A stretch of 6,222 bases of DNA from Acidaminococcaceae bacterium (GCA_028693975.1 JAQUUF010000077.1:1-6222), one strand, 5' to 3'; shown: positions 1-6,222, counted from the stretch's first letter. Made by a program: numbers and translations. The notes: generated by a model from the letters alone, not told the origin.

Positions 1-83
1 CAAGAAAAAGATTAGGGTATAAAACGCCAGAGGAACTATTTGAAAATTATCTTGATCAAATTTACCAAGCAAATGCTTGCTGA
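1..83 (+). CDS. IS30-family transposase, C-terminal end (5' part outside window)
   Basis: The window opens inside this reading frame (codons in phase with base 3) and the frame ends at TGA 81-83. The visible 26 residues begin RKRLGYKTPEELF and end QIYQANAC. The RKxLGYKTPxE(L/V)F block is the familiar C-terminal signature of IS30-family DDE transposases, where it follows the catalytic glutamate region and an LNNRPRK stretch. The catalytic residues lie upstream of the window and cannot be checked, so whether the enzyme is intact is unknown. The gene points toward the glycyl-tRNA synthetase operon. The family call rests on this short motif alone. Confidence 0.8.
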   Translation, partial: RKRLGYKTPEELFENYLDQIYQANAC

Positions 84-125
84 TATTTTTTTCTAATAAA
101 GTGTTCAATTTGTTATTGCAATTTT
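1..125 (+). mobile_element. Right end of an IS30-family insertion sequence
   Basis: The transposase stop at 83 is followed by about 40 AT-rich bases. These include GTGTTCAATTTG and TTATTGCAATTTT (101-125), which is the size and type of sequence expected for the 20-30 bp terminal inverted repeat of an IS30-family element. The matching left repeat is outside the window, so the exact boundary is inferred. I place it near 123-126, where the next gene's reading frame begins. Target-site duplications cannot be seen from one end. Confidence 0.55.
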
Positions 126-588
126 GGAATATTTACAAGCTAACGATATCATTAAATTAGGGGTGACCCGAAAGGAACTAGAGGGAGAGGGCAGTGCACG
201 CTATTTTGCTCTGCTAAGCTATGTGGGGGAGCATCCCCAACTTGCGGCCAAGTTCTGTGGCAAACTTTATCTATTTTTCCCGGAGTATCAAGAAGCCGAT
301 ATCTGGAAGCAAGACGATATCCGAGCTTTTGTCCATAAACTTAATGCGGAATTTCCTTTTTTATTCTTTTTGGCTGAGAAGGAACATGGTACTTTGAAGC
401 TTTTAACAGTGCTGGAATGTGCTCAAGGCGCTCAAGAGCAAGAAAATATGGAGATGGATGTAGCGCACTTCCAAGTCTATTTGAAGCAGCAGCTTACAGG
501 AATTGTGCATATGGGTGAGAAAGCGGGCTTTACTCCAGAAAAAACTCAAAGTCTAGTCCAAGATGTTTTTGATTATTTTGGACTCTAA
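124..588 (+). CDS. Uncharacterised 154-residue protein, 5' end at an IS junction (possibly truncated)
   Basis: I do not recognise this protein. It is a soluble, acidic, probably mostly helical product with no signal peptide or membrane segment. It has an aromatic-rich middle (YLFFPEYQEADIW, FPFLFFLAEKEHG) and a C-terminal helix-like stretch ending VFDYFGL. The frame is open only from base 100. The first usable start is TTG at 124, inside or touching the IS right end, with no Shine-Dalgarno sequence before it. A GTG at 163 is an alternative but is also poorly served. Either the IS removed the true 5' part, or it landed at the native start codon (an original ATG-GAA-TAT turned into TTG-GAA-TAT). 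The stop is 6 bases before the glyQS promoter. Base composition and codon use resemble the neighbours, so this is probably a resident gene damaged or silenced by the IS. Confidence 0.6.
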   Translation: MEYLQANDIIKLGVTRKELEGEGSARYFALLSYVGEHPQLAAKFCGKLYLFFPEYQEADIWKQDDIRAFVHKLNAEFPFLFFLAEKEHGTLKLLTVLECAQGAQEQENMEMDVAHFQVYLKQQLTGIVHMGEKAGFTPEKTQSLVQDVFDYFGL

Positions 589-594
589 AATAAT

Positions 595-623
595 TTGACA
601 AATGCCTGGTATTTTGTTATATT
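595..623 (+). promoter_or_regulatory. Sigma-A-type promoter of the glyQS operon
   Basis: A perfect -35 TTGACA (595-600) is separated by 17 bases from a near-consensus -10 TATATT (618-623). This predicts transcription starting near 628-631. It begins 6 bases after the stop of the preceding gene, so glyQS has its own transcript. The predicted start leaves only about 67 bases before the T-box antiterminator. Confidence 0.85.
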
Positions 624-629
624 TTGGGG

Positions 630-777
630 TGAAGTAATGAACGGTTTGGCACCCGGGAGCTTCTCTTAAGGCAAGAGTGGTTGGCATGGCCAACAAACAG
701 GGTGGAACCGCGGAAGCAGTAACTTCCGTCCCTGTAACAATTTTTTTGTTACAGAGTCGGAGATTACTGCTTTTTTT
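630..777 (+). promoter_or_regulatory. T-box riboswitch (tRNA-Gly), transcriptional, upstream of glyQS
   Basis: The leader contains the T-box core AGGGTGGAACCGCGG (699-713). The antiterminator is built from ACAGGG (697-702) pairing with CCCTGT (730-735) and CGGAAG (711-716) pairing with CTTCCG (723-728). Between the 5' arms of these helices lies the tRNA-acceptor bulge TGGAACC (703-709). TGGA pairs with a 3' end of UCCA, matching the U73 discriminator usual for bacterial tRNA-Gly. A Stem III-like hairpin, GTTGGC-ATG-GCCAAC, occupies 680-694. Candidate glycine specifier codons are GGC at 648-650 (followed by A, with an AGTA element at 633-636) and GGC at 670-672 in the loop of CTCTT-AAGGC-AAGAG (663-677). 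Uncharged tRNA-Gly should favour the antiterminator and allow glyQS transcription; charged tRNA should allow termination. Stem I is much shorter than usual and its fold is uncertain. Confidence 0.93.
714..777 (+). terminator. Rho-independent terminator of the T-box leader
   Basis: AAGCAGTAA (714-722) pairs with TTACTGCTT (764-772). The stem continues through CTTCCG (723-728) against CGGAG (758-762) with small bulges, and is capped by an inner hairpin CTGTAACAA (732-740) with TTGTTACAG (746-754). The run TTTTTTT (771-777) follows the outer stem. The 5' arm uses the 3' half of the antiterminator (723-735), so the two structures exclude each other, as a transcription attenuator requires. Confidence 0.88.
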
Positions 778-808
778 ATTTCCGACCAAGAGAAGAGGAG
801 GAAAGGTA

Positions 809-1687
809 ATGAATTTTCAAACTATTATTTTGACATTACAAGATTTTTGGGCTAAGCAGAATTGTATTATTGCTGAGCCCTATGACATTGAAAAAGGTGC
901 AGGGACGATGAACCCCTCAACTTTTTTACGCGTTTTGGGACCTGAACCTTGGCGTGTGGCTTATGTAGAGCCTTCGCGTCGTCCGGCAGATGGGCGCTAT
1001 GGTGATAACCCTAATCGGTTATTCCAACATCACCAATTCCAGGTTATTGTTAAACCGTCTCCAGATAATATTCAGGATCTGTATTTGCAAAGCTTGGCAG
1101 CCTTGGGTATTCATCAAGAAGAACACGATATCCGCTTCGTTGAAGATAACTGGGAATCACCGACCTTGGGTGCATGGGGTCTGGGCTGGGAAGTATGGCT
1201 AGATGGAATGGAAATTACTCAGTTCACTTATTTCCAGCAAGTGGGCAGTATTGATGTGAAACCGGTATCAGTTGAAATTACCTATGGACTAGAGCGTTTG
1301 GCTATGTATATTCAAGGCGTAGAGAACGTATATGATATCGAATGGGTTAATGACGTGACCTATGGCGATATTTTCCATACTAATGAAGTAGAACAATCTG
1401 TTTATAATTTTGAGTTGGCGGATACCGCTTTGCTTTTTGACTTATTTGATAAATATGAAGCAGAAGCCAAAAGAATTATTGCTACGGGTAATATCAGACC
1501 AGCCTATGATTATGTGTTGAAGTGTTCTCATACTTTTAACCTTTTGGATTCACGGGGAGCTATCAGTGTCAGCGAGCGTACAGCCTTCATTGGCAGAGTG
1601 CGTGCTATGGCACGTCTTTGCGCCGCAGCTTATGTACAGCAAAGAGAAGAATTAGGCTATCCTCTGCTGAAGAAAGGAGCAAAATAA
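809..1687 (+). CDS. glyQ: Glycyl-tRNA synthetase alpha subunit
   Basis: This is the catalytic subunit of the bacterial alpha2beta2 glycyl-tRNA synthetase, a cytoplasmic class II enzyme that activates glycine with ATP and charges tRNA-Gly together with GlyS. The product is 292 residues, close to the usual length. Family blocks are all present: TFLRVLGPEPW (38-48), motif 2 with VEPSRRPADGRYG (53-65) and HHQFQVI (74-80), EHDIRFVEDNWE (105-116), LGAWGLGWEVW (120-130) with DGMEITQFTYFQQ (132-144), and motif 3 GLERLAMYIQG (160-170). C-terminal HTFNLLDSRGAISVSER is at 241-257. The ATG at 809 is chosen because AGGAGG (796-801) lies 7 bases before it and the protein then starts as the family does. A longer in-frame start at 677 would translate the T-box. 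The T-box leader controls expression. Confidence 0.97.
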   Translation: MNFQTIILTLQDFWAKQNCIIAEPYDIEKGAGTMNPSTFLRVLGPEPWRVAYVEPSRRPADGRYGDNPNRLFQHHQFQVIVKPSPDNIQDLYLQSLAALGIHQEEHDIRFVEDNWESPTLGAWGLGWEVWLDGMEITQFTYFQQVGSIDVKPVSVEITYGLERLAMYIQGVENVYDIEWVNDVTYGDIFHTNEVEQSVYNFELADTALLFDLFDKYEAEAKRIIATGNIRPAYDYVLKCSHTFNLLDSRGAISVSERTAFIGRVRAMARLCAAAYVQQREELGYPLLKKGAK

Positions 1688-1688
1688 G

Positions 1689-3770
1689 ATGGAAAAATTA
1701 CTTTTTGAAATAGGCACCGAAGAAATCCCTGCCAATTTTATGCATGCTGCCTTGGAGAATTTACAGCTCCTAGCAGAAAGTAAGATGAAAGAATTGCGCA
1801 TTCCCTTCACTCAAGTTACTGTCTATGGTACGCCACGACGTTTGGCGTTTGTCGCCGATGGAGTCGCTGCTACCCAAGCAGACAGCACAGTGGAGAGCAA
1901 GGGGCCGGCAATTAAGATTGCCTTTGGCGCTGATGGTGCACCATCGAAGGCGGCGCAAGGTTTTGCTCGAGGTCAAGGTGTGGCGGTAGAAGACCTAGAG
2001 CAAAGAGATGGCTATATTTATGCAGTCAAGCATTTGGCTGGTCAGCCTGTAAGTGGCTTGTTACCGGCTATGTTGACTGATATTATTCATGCTCTGCCCT
2101 TCCCCAAGAATATGCGCTGGGCTGATTATGATTTTCGCTTTGTGCGTCCCATTCGTTGGTTGGTAGCACTTTTGGGGAGTGAGGTTATCCCGGTAGAGAT
2201 TACCGATGTTCATTCCGGCAACAAAACTCGCGGACATCGTTTCTTGAGCACAGGTGAAGTAGAGCTTAAGAATGCTGCTGATTATGTACAAACCTTGGCA
2301 GATAATTATGTAGTCGTAGAGCAAGACAAACGTAAGGCTATGATTCTCCAGCAGGTGACTGAACTGGCTCGCAGCGAAGGCGGTGTGGCAGAGGTAATTC
2401 CTGATTTGTTGGAGGAGGTTACTTATCTGGTAGAGTATCCTACGGCTTTGTGTGGGCATTTTGAAGAGAAGTATTTATCTTTACCTAAGGAAGCTGTGAT
2501 TACTCCTATGCGTGAGCACCAAAGGTATTTCCCGGTTATGGATGCTGACGGCAAGCTTTTGGCCAAATTCATTACTGTCCGTAATGGTGGCAAGGAGCAT
2601 TTGGCTACTGTGGCTCACGGCAACGAAAGAGTACTGAGAGCACGCCTAAGCGATGCCGAGTTCTTCTTTGACGAAGACCGCAAGACTTCTCTGGCAGACA
2701 AGAGAGAAAAATTAAAGAAAGTTTCTTTCCAAGAAGGGTTGGGCAATGTATTCGACAAAACCAATCGTCTGGTGAATTTAGCTCTAACTCTTAAAAAGGA
2801 AGTAGCGCTCAATGTAGAAGATGAGGAGCTCATTCGTGCTGCTCAGTTATCCAAGGCTGATTTGGTTACCGGTATGGTAACAGAGTTTACCGAGCTGCAA
2901 GGAGTTATGGGGCGCGAATATGCATTGTTAGACGGAGAGAGAGAAGATGTTGCTCTTGCTATTTATGAGCATTATTTACCGCGTTTTGCCGGTGATGTTT
3001 TGCCTCATAGTGCTATGGGGTGCATTCTCAGTCTAGCAGACAAGGTAGATAATATCGCCGCAACTTTTAGCCGTGGTATGGCGCCAACTGGTTCCCAAGA
3101 CCCGTTTGGTATGCGCCGTCAGGCTTTGGGCTGTATTAATATTTTGGTTAATGCCGGTTATACTGGTCTTTATTTCAACCAAATTTTTGAAGCAGCTTTG
3201 CAGTTACTAGCTGTGGATGAGAAGAAAATAGCAGGATTAGTTGCACAGATTGTAGAATTCTTCAAGCAGAGAATTAAAAATATGCTTACTGACCAAGGCA
3301 TTCGTTATGATGTGGTAGACGCAGTTTTGTCTAGCAGCACAACGGCAGGCGAAGAACTCCAGCTAGATGTGGCTGATATTTTTGCCAAGGCTCAAGTGTT
3401 GGCGGAGTATGTGGTTACAGCAGAGGCGCAAGAGAGTATCCAAGCTTTTACCAGAGTAGACAATATCAGCAAAAAAGCTGAAGTGCTCTCACCGGTTATC
3501 AATGCTACGCTCCTCAAAGAGCAGGTGGAGCAAGATTTGTATAAGGCAGTTACTACTGTGGACAAACAGGCCATTGCTTTACTGAAGGATAGTCGTTACC
3601 AGGAGTATATGGATTTGCTTAATACTTTAGCTGCACCGGTTAATGCTTTCTTTGATGGCGTCATGGTTATGGATAAGGATGAGAATATCAAAGACAATCG
3701 CCTAGCTCTCCTAGCGCAGGTACGAGAATTGGCTAATACAGTAGGAGATTTGAGCAAAATTGTGATGTAG
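1689..3770 (+). CDS. glyS: Glycyl-tRNA synthetase beta subunit
   Basis: This is the tRNA-binding beta subunit of the alpha2beta2 glycyl-tRNA synthetase, needed with GlyQ for aminoacylation. Its 693 residues match the family. It starts with the typical LLFEIGTEEIPA (4-15). Further family blocks are YGTPRRLAF (46-54), MRWADYDFRFVRPIRWL (142-158), GNKTRGHRF (177-185), TPMREHQRYFPV (272-283), NERVLRARLSDAEFFFDED (312-330), and the HD-like region LADKVDNIAATFSRGMAPTGSQDPF (449-473). The C-terminal DALR-type anticodon-binding helices include LNTLAAPVNAFFDGVMVM (644-661). One base separates its ATG from the glyQ stop, and AAAGGAG (1673-1679), inside the end of glyQ, is spaced 9 bases from the start. 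Co-translation with glyQ is therefore likely. No frameshift or missing block is apparent. Confidence 0.97.
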   Translation: MEKLLFEIGTEEIPANFMHAALENLQLLAESKMKELRIPFTQVTVYGTPRRLAFVADGVAATQADSTVESKGPAIKIAFGADGAPSKAAQGFARGQGVAVEDLEQRDGYIYAVKHLAGQPVSGLLPAMLTDIIHALPFPKNMRWADYDFRFVRPIRWLVALLGSEVIPVEITDVHSGNKTRGHRFLSTGEVELKNAADYVQTLADNYVVVEQDKRKAMILQQVTELARSEGGVAEVIPDLLEEVTYLVEYPTALCGHFEEKYLSLPKEAVITPMREHQRYFPVMDADGKLLAKFITVRNGGKEHLATVAHGNERVLRARLSDAEFFFDEDRKTSLADKREKLKKVSFQEGLGNVFDKTNRLVNLALTLKKEVALNVEDEELIRAAQLSKADLVTGMVTEFTELQGVMGREYALLDGEREDVALAIYEHYLPRFAGDVLPHSAMGCILSLADKVDNIAATFSRGMAPTGSQDPFGMRRQALGCINILVNAGYTGLYFNQIFEAALQLLAVDEKKIAGLVAQIVEFFKQRIKNMLTDQGIRYDVVDAVLSSSTTAGEELQLDVADIFAKAQVLAEYVVTAEAQESIQAFTRVDNISKKAEVLSPVINATLLKEQVEQDLYKAVTTVDKQAIALLKDSRYQEYMDLLNTLAAPVNAFFDGVMVMDKDENIKDNRLALLAQVRELANTVGDLSKIVM

Positions 3771-3800
3771 TGTGGATTGAATAATATTTTTATTTTCTGC

Positions 3801-3829
3801 TTGAATAGCAAGCCTAAATATGATATAGT
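3801..3829 (+). promoter_or_regulatory. Probable promoter of ppsA
   Basis: TTGAAT (3801-3806), a 17-base spacer and TATAGT (3824-3829) give a good sigma-A-type promoter, with transcription starting near 3836 and a 5' leader of about 50 bases. The -35 lies inside a small inverted repeat, GCTTG-AATAG-CAAGC (3799-3813), and the -10 inside a palindrome (3823-3840). A regulated promoter is therefore likely. Confidence 0.65.
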
Positions 3830-3840
3830 GTATACTATAT
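3823..3840. promoter_or_regulatory. Palindromic candidate operator over the ppsA -10 and start site
   Basis: ATATAGT-GTAT-ACTATAT is a perfect 7+4+7 inverted repeat that contains the -10 hexamer and spans the predicted transcription start. A repressor bound here would block initiation. The half-site and spacing suit a dimeric winged-helix regulator such as the GntR class, but no regulator gene is in the window and the assignment is inference. AT-rich palindromes also arise by chance. Confidence 0.45.
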
Positions 3841-3869
3841 TGAACAATAACGTAATAAACAGTACACAT

Positions 3870-3876
3870 AAAGGAG
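3870..3876 (+). promoter_or_regulatory. Ribosome binding site fixing the ppsA start
   Basis: AAAGGAG is spaced 9 bases from the ATG at 3886. This start gives the normal PpsA N-terminus, with no plausible competing start upstream. Confidence 0.85.
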
Positions 3877-3885
3877 CTAACGAGT

Positions 3886-6222
3886 ATGAAGAAAAAAGAA
3901 GAGCAATTTCTATTGTGGTTTGAGGAATTGGAAAGAGGCGATGTAGCAATTGTCGGTGGCAAGTCCTCATCCTTGGGAGAGATGACTGCCAAAACTGATG
4001 TGCCCGTACCCTATGGTTTTGCTACTACTGCCTATGCTTATCGCTATTTCATTAAAGAAAGTGGTTTGGAAGGCAAGATGCGTGCGATTTTAGCAGACTT
4101 GACCGATGTAGAAAACGGTGCTGTATTGCGTGATGTTTGTGCTAGATTGCGCCAAGCTATCATGGCGGAGAAGATGCCTCAAGATTTGCAAAAGGCTATC
4201 GCCGATGCTTACAAAGAGTTGGCCAAAAAAGTAGGCGAAAAGGAGCCTTACGTAGCTGTTCGTTCCAGTGCTACGGCAGAAGATCTTCCTGATGCTAGTT
4301 TTGCCGGTCAACAAGACACCTATCTTAATATCCAAGGTGCTAAGAGTATTGTGGAAAAGGTTAAGGAGTGTTATGCTTCTTGCTTTACTGACCGTGCTGT
4401 TTATTATCGCCAAAAACAAGGTTTTGACCATATAGAGGTTGCTTTGAGTGCTGTCATTCAAATGATGGTGTTCTCCAAAGCTGCCGGTGTTATGTTTACC
4501 GTTAATGTGGCTACCGGTGATGACAAGAATATCGTTATCGAAGGTGCATATGGCTTAGGTGAATATGTAGTGCAAGGCGTGGTTACTCCTGATAACTACA
4601 TTGTATCCAAGGATGATATGAAGATTATTGACAAGACTGTCAATGAGCAAGATGTTATGTATGTTCGCAAGAAGGGTGGAGATTGCGAAGAAGCACCGGT
4701 ACCGGAAGCAGACCGCAAGAAACAAACTCTTACTGATGAGCAGATTCTAGAATTGGCCGGCTATGCTAAGAAGATTGAAAAGCATTATGGCTGCTATATG
4801 GATATGGAGTGGGGCGTGGACGAGAGAGATGGCAAGATTTGGATTTTGCAAGCTCGTCCTGAGACTGTCTGGTCTCGCCGCAACAAAGAAGGCAATGCAA
4901 AACCAGCAGCTACTGCTACTGTAACGACTGACCGCAAGGTTGTAGTTAAAGGTTTGCCTGCTAGCCCTGGGTTGGTAGCAGGTAAGGCTCATGTCATCTT
5001 GGACCCTGCTCATATTGACGAGTTCAAACAAGGTGAAATTCTTGTTACCGAAATGACCGCTCCTGACTGGGTGCCGGCTATGAAGAAAGCTAAAGCTATT
5101 GTTACTGATAGCGGCGGTATGACTTGCCATGCTTCTATTGTTAGCCGTGAGTTAGGTATTCCTTGTATAGTTGGTACCAAGAGCCGCGGCAGCGCTTCTA
5201 CCATTACGATTCAAGATGGTATGGATATTACTGTTGACGCTACTAATGGCGTGGTGTATGAAGGCATTTTGGATACTGGTGAGAAGAAAGAGAATGCAGC
5301 TGCCGCTACCGTAGTTGCTGCAGAAACTTTCCCTGTAACAGGGACCAAGATTTATATGAATTTGGGCGACCCTGAGTTGGCTGCCAAATATTCTTCCTTG
5401 CCCTGTGACGGTATTGGCTTGATGCGTGAAGAGTTCATTTGGACTACTTACATCCATGAACATCCTTTGTACTTAATTAAGAGTGGTCACCCTGAGAAGG
5501 TAGTGGATCAATTGGCTGAAGGATTCCGCCAAGTTTGCCAAGCCATGGCTCCCAGACCTGTGACACTGCGTTTCAGCGACTTTAAGTCCAGCGAATACAG
5601 AGACCTCAAGGGCGGCGATGAGTTCGAACCCTATGAGCCTAGTGCTTTGCTTGGCTGGCGCGGTGCTTCTCGTTACTACGACCCCAAATATATTGAAGCT
5701 TTCAAGCTAGAGATTAAAGCGGTACGCAAAGTCCGTGAAGAGTTCGGCTTGAAGAATTTGAACGTCATGATTCCTTTCTGCAGAACAGTAGCAGAGTGTG
5801 AAAAGGTTACTAATTTGATGGCAGCAGAGGGCTTGCATCGCGGACCGGATTTCAAAGTTTGGTTGATGGCCGAAATCCCTGCTAATATTATCTTGGCTGA
5901 CCAATTCAATAAATTTGTTGATGGTTACTCCATCGGTTCCAATGATTTGACGATGTTGGTATTGGGTTGCGACCGCGACAATGATACCGTTTCCCATTTG
6001 TTTGACGAGCGTAATTTGGCTGTGCGCCGTGCTGTGAAACATTTGATTGAGGTAGCTCATGCTGAAGGCAAGACAGTTTCTATCTGTGGACAAGCTCCCA
6101 GTGTATATCCGGAATTTGCTGAGTTCTTGGTTCGCAACGGGATTGATAGCTTGTCTGTTAACCCTGACACTGTTAAATTCACCAAGAAAATAGTGGCCCA
6201 AGTTGAGCAACGCATTATGATG
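3886..6222 (+). CDS. ppsA: Phosphoenolpyruvate synthase (pyruvate, water dikinase), 3' end cut by window
   Basis: The enzyme converts pyruvate, ATP and water to PEP, AMP and phosphate in the cytoplasm, feeding gluconeogenesis. The frame is open for 779 codons to the window edge; E. coli PpsA has 792, so only a few codons are probably missing. Domain order is canonical. An N-terminal ATP-grasp domain (about 20-345) includes VRSSATAEDLPDASFAGQQ (from 125) and ILQARPET near 322-329. The swivelling phosphohistidine domain carries GGMTCHASIVSRELGIP, with the phosphorylated His at 415. The C-terminal PEP/pyruvate barrel has R562, R592, MAEIPAN with E663, GSNDLT with N686-D687, and the catalytic CGQAPS with C734. 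This order excludes rifampin phosphotransferase, and these motifs fit PpsA better than pyruvate, phosphate dikinase. Two conserved Asn positions read Ser (569, 586). It has its own promoter and is separated from glyS by 115 bases. The usual partner regulator gene ppsR is not seen. Confidence 0.95.
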   Translation, partial: MKKKEEQFLLWFEELERGDVAIVGGKSSSLGEMTAKTDVPVPYGFATTAYAYRYFIKESGLEGKMRAILADLTDVENGAVLRDVCARLRQAIMAEKMPQDLQKAIADAYKELAKKVGEKEPYVAVRSSATAEDLPDASFAGQQDTYLNIQGAKSIVEKVKECYASCFTDRAVYYRQKQGFDHIEVALSAVIQMMVFSKAAGVMFTVNVATGDDKNIVIEGAYGLGEYVVQGVVTPDNYIVSKDDMKIIDKTVNEQDVMYVRKKGGDCEEAPVPEADRKKQTLTDEQILELAGYAKKIEKHYGCYMDMEWGVDERDGKIWILQARPETVWSRRNKEGNAKPAATATVTTDRKVVVKGLPASPGLVAGKAHVILDPAHIDEFKQGEILVTEMTAPDWVPAMKKAKAIVTDSGGMTCHASIVSRELGIPCIVGTKSRGSASTITIQDGMDITVDATNGVVYEGILDTGEKKENAAAATVVAAETFPVTGTKIYMNLGDPELAAKYSSLPCDGIGLMREEFIWTTYIHEHPLYLIKSGHPEKVVDQLAEGFRQVCQAMAPRPVTLRFSDFKSSEYRDLKGGDEFEPYEPSALLGWRGASRYYDPKYIEAFKLEIKAVRKVREEFGLKNLNVMIPFCRTVAECEKVTNLMAAEGLHRGPDFKVWLMAEIPANIILADQFNKFVDGYSIGSNDLTMLVLGCDRDNDTVSHLFDERNLAVRRAVKHLIEVAHAEGKTVSICGQAPSVYPEFAEFLVRNGIDSLSVNPDTVKFTKKIVAQVEQRIMM

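Noticed and set aside
553..789. 78-codon minus-strand frame across the leader
   Set aside because: It overlaps the promoter, T-box and terminator, whose structure fully explains the sequence, and has no supporting signals.
677..808. 44-codon N-terminal extension of GlyQ starting at 677
   Set aside because: It translates the T-box core and terminator, has no ribosome binding site, and does not resemble a GlyQ N-terminus. ATG 809 has AGGAGG at the right distance.
2061..2459. 132-codon minus-strand frame inside glyS
   Set aside because: It is opposite conserved GlyS blocks, has no credible start context, and its translation is Ser/Thr/Ile-rich and low in sense, typical of a shadow.
3799..3813. 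GCTTG-AATAG-CAAGC as a terminator for glyS
   Set aside because: The stem has only 5 pairs and no T-run follows on either strand. It overlaps a -35 element instead.
3711..6210. Several minus-strand open frames of 64-167 codons opposite the end of glyS and ppsA
   Set aside because: They lie opposite strongly coding plus-strand genes, have no ribosome binding sites or recognisable motifs, and read as antisense shadows of codon bias.
1..6222. CRISPR array, tRNA or rRNA gene, toxin-antitoxin or defence system
   Set aside because: No spaced direct repeats, no cloverleaf gene and no matching protein motifs are visible. The window is filled by one IS end, one unknown gene, glyQS and ppsA.

Overview
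The window looks like chromosomal DNA from a Bacillota (Firmicutes) bacterium. It has a T-box riboswitch, the split alpha2beta2 glycyl-tRNA synthetase (glyQ, glyS), strong AGGAGG/AAAGGAG ribosome binding sites and sigma-A-like promoters (TTGACA-17-TATATT and TTGAAT-17-TATAGT). A member of the Negativicutes is possible, but the sequence alone does not settle this.

Layout, all genes on the + strand. Bases 1-83 are the last 26 codons of an IS30-family transposase, and the element's right end runs to about base 125. It abuts a 154-codon gene of unknown function (124-588), whose only upstream start is a TTG at the IS junction with no ribosome binding site. That gene may therefore have lost its native 5' end or start region. 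A clean promoter (595-623) follows 6 bases after its stop. It drives a compact tRNA-Gly-responsive T-box leader (about 630-777) that ends in a long intrinsic terminator. glyQ (809-1687) and glyS (1689-3770) follow, one base apart. A 115-base intergenic region holds a new promoter with a 7+4+7 palindrome over its -10 and start site. It leads into ppsA (3886 to beyond the window end), a phosphoenolpyruvate synthase open for 779 codons and probably only a few codons from its natural end.

How the parts work together: uncharged tRNA-Gly should bind the leader, stabilise the antiterminator and let RNA polymerase read into glyQS, so the synthetase is made when glycine charging falls. ppsA has its own promoter and belongs to central carbon metabolism (pyruvate to PEP). 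No terminator is visible after glyS, so some read-through into ppsA is possible.

Most of the window is ordinary housekeeping DNA. The points worth a second look are the very short region available for T-box Stem I, an alternative pairing between the candidate specifier and Stem III, the IS/gene junction, the palindromic ppsA promoter, and two conserved asparagines replaced by serine in PpsA. I found no convincing undescribed multi-gene system.
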